Positions 1 to 5,864 of a stretch of 9,182 nt of DNA are shown here, piece after piece. A program made the translations under genes and the position numbers. The notes under the pieces were generated by a model that was not told the origin of the DNA, made no database searches, and worked only from the letters and a program-made list of their open reading frames with translations. Origin of the DNA: Candidatus Dormiibacterota bacterium (GTDB taxonomy: Bacteria > Chloroflexota > Dormibacteria > Aeolococcales > Aeolococcaceae); the NCBI GenBank assembly GCA_019234035.1, contig JAFALX010000311.1, positions 1 to 9,182 of the forward strand, in the 5' to 3' direction. How positions within the stretch are numbered: the stretch's first letter is position 1; each line of letters opens with the position of its first letter.

Positions 1-138
1 CGCCGCACGCAGCCCACGGACCAGCGGCGAGATGTTCTCCGCTTCCTGGTACGTGGGCAGCACGACGAGCGTGGAGTCGGAGACGTCCTGTTCCAAGCCG
101 AGTACGGCCCCATCCCCCTCTGGCATTTGCAACGCCAT
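1..138 (-). CDS. GT2 polyprenyl-phosphate mannose synthase-like protein, N-terminal fragment
   Basis: The first 46 codons lie inside the window and the rest is cut off by the left edge. About 22 N-terminal residues are followed by STLVVLPTYQEAENISPLV. This is the first beta strand and nucleotide-sugar-binding loop of family 2 (GT-A) glycosyltransferases. The 'PTYxEAENI' wording is typical of the dolichol/polyprenyl-phosphate mannose synthase branch (DPM1/Ppm1-like), which transfers a sugar from GDP-mannose to polyprenyl phosphate on the cytoplasmic face of the membrane. The catalytic Asp residues and any C-terminal membrane domain are outside the window, so sugar specificity cannot be read. 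I chose the ATG at 138 because a TACACT box ends 8 nt upstream, which fits a leaderless transcript. An in-frame ATG at 126 is the alternative. No Shine-Dalgarno sequence precedes either. It is divergent from two GT-C-like membrane proteins that could use its product. Confidence 0.8.
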   Translation of the reverse strand, partial: MALQMPEGDGAVLGLEQDVSDSTLVVLPTYQEAENISPLVRGLRAA

Positions 139-146
139 CGCGACCG

Positions 147-152
147 AGTGTA
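147..152 (-). promoter_or_regulatory. Candidate -10 box for the GT2 gene
   Basis: On the minus strand TACACT matches the actinobacterial TAnnnT -10 pattern and lies 8 nt before the ATG at 138. A transcript would therefore start at or next to the start codon (leaderless). I see no convincing -35 hexamer 16-18 nt upstream. Six-base matches are common by chance, so the call rests mainly on position. Confidence 0.35.
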
Positions 153-235
153 CCCGGAGGGCTTCGTTCCCGGCGCGGTCGGCGCGATCGGGCGGACGCC
201 GCCGCCTCGGACGGGCGCACCCGGGGACGCTCGGC

Positions 236-241
236 TAGGAT
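236..241 (+). promoter_or_regulatory. Candidate -10 box for the membrane-protein operon
   Basis: TAGGAT fits TAnnnT and ends 11 nt before the GTG at 253, giving a predicted 5' leader of only a few bases. No clear -35 element is present at the expected distance. The 114-bp divergent space (139-252) otherwise holds only G/C-rich sequence with no recognisable gene or operator. Confidence 0.35.
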
Positions 242-252
242 CCCGGGGATAG

Positions 253-2049
253 GTGACCGTCTCGACCCTTGATCGCTCCGCCGGGGCTTCCGCGAGCGAA
301 CGGGCCGCGGCAGGAGGGCCCGGGCGCCGCGCTCTCAGTGCCGTCGCTCAGGGCGTCGCCCTGGCCTGCTCCCCGCTCGTCGCGTATTTTGCTTTCGGGC
401 TGCGGGGCATGGCCACCATCGCCTCACTCGACCCCGCCATCTCGACCGGCTACGTGGTCGGCCCTCAGGACCTGGTGCGCCGCTTCGGGGTCGTCGACTA
501 CTTCTGGACCCGGCTGGGCTTCTCGCTTCCGGCGCACGGCTTCTTCAGCGCCTTCGGCCCGCTCCCGGGGTACTTCGCCTTCCGCTACCTCCTGGCGCTG
601 GTGGCGATCGTCCCTCTCTATCTGCTCGTACGCAGGCTCGCCGGGGCGGGCTCCGGCTGGATCGCGGTCGGCGCGCTGCTCACCTCGTCCGTCGTCATCA
701 CCGGTTGGAGCACCGACTACCCGACGTCCGCCGCGCTCTCCTACCTGATCGCCGGCGCCTGCTGCCTGTTCATGCCTGCGGGGCCGCGCCGCGCCCAGGT
801 CTGCTGGGCAGTCGTTACGGGGCTCTTCTTCGGGCTGGCGCTCGGCTGCGGTCTGGTCACCGCGCTTCCCGTGGCGGGCGCGGTCGGCGGAAGGCTCGTC
901 GCCTCGCGCGGCGCCCGGCTGCAATCGGTCGCCGCCGCCGCCTACGCGGCGCTTGGCATCGTGGTCGCGCTGGGGGTCCTGGCGGTCACCAGCAAGCTCT
1001 ACCTCGGGCATCTGGACTACCTTGCGCCGCAGCTCCAGGCGCTGAAGCGGTTTCAGGACCCCGTGCAGATCGGGTACTTCCACTCGTCGACGTGGCGATG
1101 GCTCGAGGACGACGTCTACGTGCTGGCGCCGCTCGCGGTGCTCGGCGGGTGGGTTGTCAGCACGTGGCCCGCAATCCGGCGGCAGCTGCCCCCCGCCGAG
1201 CTGGGCATCGCCGTGGCCACGGCGATCACCTACGGCCTGTACGTCATCGACCAGTTCGTGCTCAAGAGCTGGACGCTCGAGTACTGGATGTACGCGGATC
1301 TGCTCTGGGCGTTCAGCGTCCCGCCGTTCGTGCTGACGATGCTGCGCATCGCGGGCGTCACCGGGACAGCGAGCAGAGTCCCCCTCGCCGCGGTGGCGCT
1401 TGCGGTCATCGCGACGCCGCTCGTCCTCCGGGTGTTTCGGGACCAGCTGCATCTCAGCTTCGGCGTGGCGGTGCTGCTGATGCTCGCGCCCGCGGCCGTG
1501 GCACTCGCCGCACGCCTTGTGCCGGCGATCGGCGTTCGGCTCGCCGCGGCCACGCTGGTGAGCGGGGCCACATCGCTGCTCGTGATCGCGGCGCCGGTGT
1601 TCGTGGTGTACGCGGGACAGGTCGGCTACGTCACCCCTGATCTGGGGACCGCGCTGTACGGCACGTCCCAGCCGGCGCTCGACGAGTACACCGTGCTGAC
1701 CCGGATCCACACGCTGGTACCGTCCACGCAGCAGATCCCGGGACAGCTCGCCCTCTGGCAGCCGGCACACACGTCACGCATCATCACGCTTGCGGAGGCG
1801 CTGTACCTCGCCGGCAGGTACCAGCTTCAGGATCCGCTCTCCACGCTCACGCAGGCCGATGCCGATTATCTTCGTACGCACAACGTGCCCCTCCTTCTGA
1901 TATTCAGCGACACGGGATCCGAGTTCGACGCGGCGCAGTCCTCGATCGCGGACAGCGGCGTCGGCGTGACCGTGCTGCACGACGACGCGCTCCGCTCGGG
2001 CTCGGTCGAGCTGCACGTCGACGTGCTGCGCCTCTCGTACGGGCACTGA
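253..2049 (+). CDS. Multi-pass membrane protein, GT-C-like glycosyltransferase candidate
   Basis: This is a 598-residue integral membrane protein. Residues 1-28 are a low-complexity, probably cytoplasmic tail. About 10-12 hydrophobic segments follow between residues 31 and 455. The first extracytoplasmic loop carries acidic residues (SLDPAISTGYV around residue 60, then DYFWTR around 82-87). The next stretch reads FGPLPGYFAFRYLLAL...PLYLLVRR. This arrangement is what I expect of GT39/RgtA-D-like GT-C enzymes, which take a sugar from a polyprenyl-phosphate carrier outside the membrane. The last ~140 residues (460-598) are soluble and probably extracytoplasmic; I do not recognise that domain. 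The start is well fixed: an in-frame TAG ends at 252, and GTG at 253 is the next codon. The next gene begins 5 bp after the stop, so the two are probably co-transcribed. Membrane topology is clear; enzymatic function is inferred by analogy. It could instead be a non-catalytic glycan assembly or export factor. Confidence 0.65.
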   Translation: MTVSTLDRSAGASASERAAAGGPGRRALSAVAQGVALACSPLVAYFAFGLRGMATIASLDPAISTGYVVGPQDLVRRFGVVDYFWTRLGFSLPAHGFFSAFGPLPGYFAFRYLLALVAIVPLYLLVRRLAGAGSGWIAVGALLTSSVVITGWSTDYPTSAALSYLIAGACCLFMPAGPRRAQVCWAVVTGLFFGLALGCGLVTALPVAGAVGGRLVASRGARLQSVAAAAYAALGIVVALGVLAVTSKLYLGHLDYLAPQLQALKRFQDPVQIGYFHSSTWRWLEDDVYVLAPLAVLGGWVVSTWPAIRRQLPPAELGIAVATAITYGLYVIDQFVLKSWTLEYWMYADLLWAFSVPPFVLTMLRIAGVTGTASRVPLAAVALAVIATPLVLRVFRDQLHLSFGVAVLLMLAPAAVALAARLVPAIGVRLAAATLVSGATSLLVIAAPVFVVYAGQVGYVTPDLGTALYGTSQPALDEYTVLTRIHTLVPSTQQIPGQLALWQPAHTSRIITLAEALYLAGRYQLQDPLSTLTQADADYLRTHNVPLLLIFSDTGSEFDAAQSSIADSGVGVTVLHDDALRSGSVELHVDVLRLSYGH

Positions 2050-2054
2050 ACACG

Positions 2055-3881
2055 ATGGCGCAGATCACCGAAACCGATTCCACCGTCAGGCGCGGCGGCA
2101 CCGGAGGGACACCAGGAGCCGAACCCGCGGCCGACGTGGCTGCGGCGCAGGTCGCCGCGCAGCGCAGGCGCATGACGGTGCTCGCCTACGTGCTGCCCTT
2201 GTTCGGCTACCTGCTGGTGGGATTCGCGTTCACGTTCCGTGCGTGGGCGGATCCGTCGCATTCGTGGACGGGACCGATCGGCGACAACTTCCTGTTCATG
2301 AACTGGATGCCGTGGATCCCCCACGCGCTCAGCCAGGGACACAATCCGCTGTTCGAGCCGGTCCTCGACTATCCGCGTGGCGTCAACCTTGCGTGGAACA
2401 CACCGATGCCGCTCGGCAGCATCATCGCGTGGCCGATCACGGCCGCCGCGGGTCCCGTCGTCGCGTACAACGCAATGGCGGTCCTGGCAATCACGCTCGA
2501 CGGCTTCTGCACGTACATCTGGTTGCGCCGCCATGTGCGTCCCGTGGCCGCGTTCGCCGCCGGGCTGCTGATCGCCATGGGCCCCTGGGTTCCGCAACAC
2601 ATCACGCAGATCAGCCACATCTCCATCTGGCCGATCCCCCTGATGTTCCTCTGCACCGAACGGCTCCTTGCCGCGCGCGGCCCTCGCGCTGTGCTGTGGG
2701 GCGCCCTGTTGGGTCTCGCCGGTGCGGCGCAGATCTACCTCGCGAGCGAGCTGCTCGCACTCGCAGTCATCGCGATCGCGGTGGCGCTCGTCATCCTCGC
2801 ATTGCTGCGGGCGAGCAGCTGGCGCGAATGGCTGCCAGGTGCCGCCGCGGGGTTGAGCACCGCGGCCGTGATCGTCGCCATCGCGGCCGCTCCGCTGCTG
2901 CTGTACCAGGCGCACGGGCCGTGGCCGATCACCGGTCCCATCCAGCCGCCGAACACATACGTGGCAGACCTGCAGAACCTGGTGATCCCGGCCGGCGCCA
3001 CCTGGCTCTGGCCGCACGGTGCCACCGCCTCGCTCACCGCATTGTGGACCGGCGCTGCGGAGGCAACCGCGTACCTGGGCGCGCCGCTGATCCTGGTCGC
3101 GGTGTATGCGGCGATCAGGTGGCGCCGCGAGCCGCTGGTGCTCGCGGCCGCGCTCGGCACCGCGGCGATGGTGCTGCTGAGCCTGGGTCCGCACCTGCAC
3201 ATCGGCGGAGTCGACACCGGCATCAAGCTGCCGGCGGCGATCTTCAACCACCTGCCGGTGCTGTCGAATCTGCTGCCGGTGCGCTTCTCGCTCATGGCCG
3301 ACTTCGGGCTCGCGTTGCTGCTTGCGCTGGTGCTCGACCGCACGCTGCTGCGGCACCCGTGGCGCGCGAAGCTGGGATCGGCGCTCGGTGTGCTCGGCGT
3401 CGCGTCGTGTCTCAGTGTGGTGCTGCTGGCAACGTCATCGGTGGAGATACCGCAGTACTTCGCGCCCGGTGGGGCCGCGTCGTCGCTGCCGCCCGGAACG
3501 GTCGCGCTGGTCGGGCCGTACATCGACGACGGCGCGGCATCGCCGGTCTCCCAACTGTGGCAGGCGGAATCCGACTTTCATTTCTCCTTGATCGACGGGC
3601 TCGTCATCACCTCGGATGCGCAGGGCCACGCGACGTGGATCCTCGACAACCCCATTCGCGACGTGTTCCACATGATCCAGGTCAACGGCGCGACGCCGCC
3701 GGAGGGCCCGGATCTGCGCACCTCGCTGCTCGCCGAGCTCCATCAGCGCAGCGTCACGGTGGCGATCCTCGGACCGATGCCACATCGGGACGTGGCGAAC
3801 GAGTTCCTCACGTGGTTGCTCGGCGCCGCGCCGAAGAACACGCAGGGCGTGCTGGTCTGGACCTCCATCCCGACCTCCTGA
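2055..3881 (+). CDS. Multi-pass membrane protein, GT-C/YfhO-like family candidate
   Basis: This is a 608-residue integral membrane protein. It has a disordered N-terminal tail (1-39), roughly 10 or more membrane segments between about 41 and 460, and a ~145-residue soluble C-terminal part. After the first membrane segment comes GDNFLFMNWMPWIPHAL (residues 76-92), then NPLFEPVLDYPRGVNLAWNT (97-116). The wording 'GDxxxxxWxxxWxxxAL...NPLF...YPxGxNLAxNT' is typical of uncharacterised bacterial membrane proteins annotated as glycosyltransferase- or YfhO-like. Asp77 is the candidate catalytic or metal-binding acid of the first outer loop. Its overall plan (tail, membrane domain, C-terminal outer domain) matches the upstream gene, but I see no close sequence identity between them. 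The ATG lies 5 bp after the upstream stop with only a weak G-rich stretch before it, so translation may depend on coupling. An internal Met40 is an alternative start. The substrate is unknown. Confidence 0.65.
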   Translation: MAQITETDSTVRRGGTGGTPGAEPAADVAAAQVAAQRRRMTVLAYVLPLFGYLLVGFAFTFRAWADPSHSWTGPIGDNFLFMNWMPWIPHALSQGHNPLFEPVLDYPRGVNLAWNTPMPLGSIIAWPITAAAGPVVAYNAMAVLAITLDGFCTYIWLRRHVRPVAAFAAGLLIAMGPWVPQHITQISHISIWPIPLMFLCTERLLAARGPRAVLWGALLGLAGAAQIYLASELLALAVIAIAVALVILALLRASSWREWLPGAAAGLSTAAVIVAIAAAPLLLYQAHGPWPITGPIQPPNTYVADLQNLVIPAGATWLWPHGATASLTALWTGAAEATAYLGAPLILVAVYAAIRWRREPLVLAAALGTAAMVLLSLGPHLHIGGVDTGIKLPAAIFNHLPVLSNLLPVRFSLMADFGLALLLALVLDRTLLRHPWRAKLGSALGVLGVASCLSVVLLATSSVEIPQYFAPGGAASSLPPGTVALVGPYIDDGAASPVSQLWQAESDFHFSLIDGLVITSDAQGHATWILDNPIRDVFHMIQVNGATPPEGPDLRTSLLAELHQRSVTVAILGPMPHRDVANEFLTWLLGAAPKNTQGVLVWTSIPTS

Positions 3882-3904
3882 GTGCTCAGCGACGATCCTC
3901 AGGA
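3876..3904. terminator. Possible weak bidirectional hairpin at a convergent junction
   Basis: TCCTGAG (3876-3882) and CTCAGGA (3898-3904) can form a 7-bp stem with a 15-nt loop. It spans the stop codons of the two convergent genes, which are 4 bp apart. Nested inside is the near-palindrome CTGAGTGCTCAG (3878-3889), each arm of which contains one TGA stop. There is no T tract on either side, so this is not a classic intrinsic terminator, although actinobacterial terminators often lack one. The stem is short enough to be chance. Confidence 0.3.
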
Positions 3905-4761
3905 AGCGCGGCCGGCGTTCCCATGGACGCGAGGAGCGCTCCGACGTCCGGCTGCAGCGAGCTGGCCGGCAGTGAGAGCAGCCGCAACGTTGCTTCCAGG
4001 CGTGCCCCGGGATCGCCCGCCCGGACGAGATCGAGCCGTTCGGCCACCTGCGCCGCGACTCGTTTCAGGCTCTTGGTCTCCGCGAGCCTGCGGCCCGCGT
4101 GACTCAGACGGGCCGCGAGCACGGGGTCCCCGCCCAGAGCCTCGGCCAGGCCGGACCGCTCCGCGGCCGCTCCGACCAGTACCTCCCGGTCGTGGCCGGC
4201 ACCCACCGAGGCTGCCGACGGCGCATCGGTCACGGTGGGGGCGCCCCAGGCCAGCGCCTCACTCAGCAGACCGCCGGTGACGACGCACGCCGAGCAGACC
4301 GCAAGCGCAGCGGGGATCAGGTCCGCCGGCACTGCGCCGGCGCCCACATCGGCAACCAGATGAGACGGAAGAAGCGAGCGGCGCCGCAGCCGCTCCCGTA
4401 CGAAGGGCGGTATCGCCCTGATGCGATCCGCTGCGGCGTCTCGCTCAGCGGGAACCAGGATCGCGCCTGAGCTCTGGGCGATCGTTGCGACCGAGGTGAC
4501 CGTCAGCGTGGCACCGAGTTGCTGCGCGCGCTGAAGCCCGTCGGCGTCGTCGACCCAGAGCGCCCAGGGGACGCCCGATCGAGCCGCCACCTCGATTCCC
4601 GGTGCGCGGACGGAACTCGCCAGCCAGGCCGCGGCCGCTCGCCCGGGTTCGGCCGCCAGCACGTCGCACCAGGGGTGCATCTCGACCAGCAACCCGATCA
4701 GCGCGGGCGGAGGTTCGGGCGCCACAACCAGCCCGAGAATCGGCCGCACCGACGCCGGCAT
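3886..4761 (-). CDS. Small reduced GT-B glycosyltransferase-like protein
   Basis: The protein has 291 residues. The second half resembles the nucleotide-sugar-binding half of GT-B enzymes. SACVVTGGLLSEALAWGAPT (157-176) occupies the place of the EX7E region, followed by TVTDAPSA, a 'DREVLVG' segment, and an ALxxDPxLAARLSxAGRR helix near 209-225. The segment before it (about 70-155) alternates strands and helices in Rossmann style. Compared with the 350-400 residues of ordinary GT4 proteins it is short. Only one Glu (E168) of the EX7E pair remains; the first position is Val160. It may be a divergent transferase or an inactive partner of the adjacent enzyme. ATG at 4761 overlaps the upstream GT4 stop codon by one base (TGATG), which fixes the start and implies translational coupling. 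The reading frame extends upstream to 4959, but that part is Arg-rich out-of-frame shadow of the neighbour. No Shine-Dalgarno sequence is visible. Family is fairly likely; activity is uncertain. Confidence 0.6.
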   Translation of the reverse strand: MPASVRPILGLVVAPEPPPALIGLLVEMHPWCDVLAAEPGRAAAAWLASSVRAPGIEVAARSGVPWALWVDDADGLQRAQQLGATLTVTSVATIAQSSGAILVPAERDAAADRIRAIPPFVRERLRRRSLLPSHLVADVGAGAVPADLIPAALAVCSACVVTGGLLSEALAWGAPTVTDAPSAASVGAGHDREVLVGAAAERSGLAEALGGDPVLAARLSHAGRRLAETKSLKRVAAQVAERLDLVRAGDPGARLEATLRLLSLPASSLQPDVGALLASMGTPAALPEDRR

Positions 4762-5795
4762 CAGGCCCGCATGCGTCCGCGGCCGGCGGCGATCAGCTCG
4801 GCGACGACTGCGGGCCAGCTGAGCCCGGCCACGCGGCGGCGGCCCTCCTCTCCCATGCGGCGCGCCAGCTGCGGGTCGTGGTGCAGGTGCTCGATGGCAG
4901 CGCCGACGCCGCTCGGTGTGCCGTCGGTGACCAGGCCGGTCACGCCGTCTTCGACCCACTCGAGCACTCCGCCGGAGTCACGCGCAGTGATGACGGGCTT
5001 GCCCGCGAGAAACGCCTGCAGCGTCACGTATCCGTAGTCCTCCTCGTGCGGTGCGTACGCGACTGCCAGCGCGCGCGCGAAGCGCTCGATCAGCGCGTCG
5101 TCATCGAGGTAGCCGGTGATCGCGAGGCGGCCGGCGACGCCACGACGCGTCGCCGTCGCGCGCAGCTCGGTGAACAGGCTGCCCGGCCCGGTCAGCACCA
5201 GCTTCACGTCGGACGACGTGTTCGCCAGCCCCTCGACCAGCAGCTCGGGTCGCTTGTTGCGCTCCAGGCGCATGGGTGCAAAGACGTAGTCGCCGAACGG
5301 GCCTTCGTGCAGCCGATCGTGCAGCGGCGGCGGGTGGTACAGAGGCTTCGCCGTCATGCCGTTGTAGCGCTGCAGCCGCTCAGCGACGCACCGTGATGTG
5401 GTGAAGAGCGCCCGCGCCTCCTTGAGTGCGTGGCCGTCCCATTCACTGAGCAATCGCTGCGCCTCCAGCGACGCATCGTCGAGTCCGAAGTCGGACCAGG
5501 CGGAGTCGCCGCCGTCATATGCACCGCGGTGCTGGTGGAACAGCCACACCACCTTGCGCGGGTGCGATGCGAAGTACGACGGGAAATTCGTTGCCACGAC
5601 GAGGTCCGCGTCGAGTGGCACGAGCCGCCACGCGAGCGCAGCGTCGAAGAGTCGCGAGCGCTCCCAGGCGACGGGGATCCGCACGAGCTCGGCCTCGTGT
5701 CCCGCCTCGTGGAAGGCCGTGACGAGGTTCTGCATATGCATCTCGGCGCCACCCGTCATAAACGGTTTCTGCGCTCCGCAGACCAGGATCCGCAT
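4761..5795 (-). CDS. GT4 family glycosyltransferase with EX7Q motif
   Basis: This 344-residue GT-B enzyme probably acts in the cytoplasm, transferring a sugar from a nucleotide donor onto a lipid-linked or growing glycan. The N-terminus MRILVCGAQKPFMTGGAEMH holds the first strand and the Gly-rich loop (GGAE). The C-domain has FAPMRLERNKRPELL (172-186), with R176 and K181 as likely donor-phosphate ligands. EEDYGYVTLQAF (251-262) follows, then GKPVITARDSGG and EDGVTGLVT. In the usual form, EDYGYVTLEAF, the second conserved acid is Glu; here it is Gln260 (CAG, 5016-5018). I chose the ATG at 5795 because GGAG lies 6 nt upstream and MRILV is the typical family start. In-frame ATGs at 5798, 5819, 5822 and 5834 would add up to 13 atypical residues. 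It is the first gene of a two-gene operon with the small GT-like protein, and is divergent from a second GT4 operon 69 bp away. Acceptor and donor sugar are unknown. Confidence 0.88.
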   Translation of the reverse strand: MRILVCGAQKPFMTGGAEMHMQNLVTAFHEAGHEAELVRIPVAWERSRLFDAALAWRLVPLDADLVVATNFPSYFASHPRKVVWLFHQHRGAYDGGDSAWSDFGLDDASLEAQRLLSEWDGHALKEARALFTTSRCVAERLQRYNGMTAKPLYHPPPLHDRLHEGPFGDYVFAPMRLERNKRPELLVEGLANTSSDVKLVLTGPGSLFTELRATATRRGVAGRLAITGYLDDDALIERFARALAVAYAPHEEDYGYVTLQAFLAGKPVITARDSGGVLEWVEDGVTGLVTDGTPSGVGAAIEHLHHDPQLARRMGEEGRRRVAGLSWPAVVAELIAAGRGRMRA

Positions 5796-5801
5796 CATGA
5801 G

Positions 5802-5823
5802 CTCCGTGTTTGCGGGCATCATA
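5802..5823 (-). promoter_or_regulatory. Promoter -10 box and ribosome binding site of the minus-strand GT operon
   Basis: On the minus strand TATGAT (5823-5818) matches five of six bases of the TATAAT consensus. GGAG (5805-5802) lies 6 nt before the ATG at 5795. Transcription would begin near 5811, just upstream of the ribosome binding site, which supports the 5795 start over the longer alternatives whose codons lie in or upstream of the -10 box. No good -35 hexamer is visible at 16-18 nt. Confidence 0.45.
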
Positions 5824-5832
5824 GTGGCTTGC

Positions 5833-5840
5833 ATCCGGAT
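5833..5840. promoter_or_regulatory. 8-bp palindrome in the divergent promoter region
   Basis: ATCCGGAT is a perfect palindrome. It lies 9 bp upstream of the minus-strand TATGAT box and 12 bp before the plus-strand GAGGAA, in the only non-coding stretch shared by both GT operons. It could be an operator half or chance; an 8-bp palindrome alone is weak evidence. Confidence 0.2.
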
Positions 5841-5852
5841 TCAGCCGCTGCC

Positions 5853-5858
5853 GAGGAA
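5853..5858 (+). promoter_or_regulatory. Shine-Dalgarno site that sets the GTG start at 5865
   Basis: GAGGAA lies 6 nt before the GTG at 5865. It is the best ribosome binding site in the window. It decides the start of the plus-strand GT4 gene, whose open frame otherwise runs back to 5430 through sequence that codes for the opposite-strand gene. Confidence 0.65.
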
Positions 5859-5864
5859 TCCCGC

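Noticed and set aside
32..238. Short plus-strand open frame near the left edge
   Set aside because: It lies opposite the GT2 N-terminus, whose minus-strand translation matches a conserved glycosyltransferase motif; the plus frame is Ser/Arg-rich.
424..1770. 448-codon open frame on the minus strand opposite the first membrane protein gene
   Set aside because: Its product is Arg/Gly/Asp/His-rich with no fold-like pattern. It is the usual antisense shadow of a high-G+C gene.
1866..3356. 496-codon open frame on the minus strand spanning two plus-strand genes
   Set aside because: Its composition is the same shadow type (Arg, Gln, Asp, His-rich), it crosses the junction of two convincing membrane protein genes, and it has no ribosome binding site or motif.
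2243..4102. 619-codon open frame on the plus strand in another frame over the second membrane protein gene
   Set aside because: It is Arg/Ala-rich and without hydrophobic or motif structure, while the competing frame has clear membrane segments and family wording.
4762..4959. 66-residue upstream extension of the small GT-like gene
   Set aside because: It is Arg/Pro-rich sequence overlapping the GT4 coding region in another frame. The TGATG overlap at 4761 is a better start.
5796..5834. Longer N-terminus (13 residues) for the minus-strand GT4
   Set aside because: Those codons include the TATGAT box and the GGAG site, and the family typically begins at MRILV.
5430..5864. 145-residue upstream extension of the plus-strand GT4 gene
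   Set aside because: It lies opposite the divergent GT4, lacks family features, and the GAGGAA site points to GTG at 5865.
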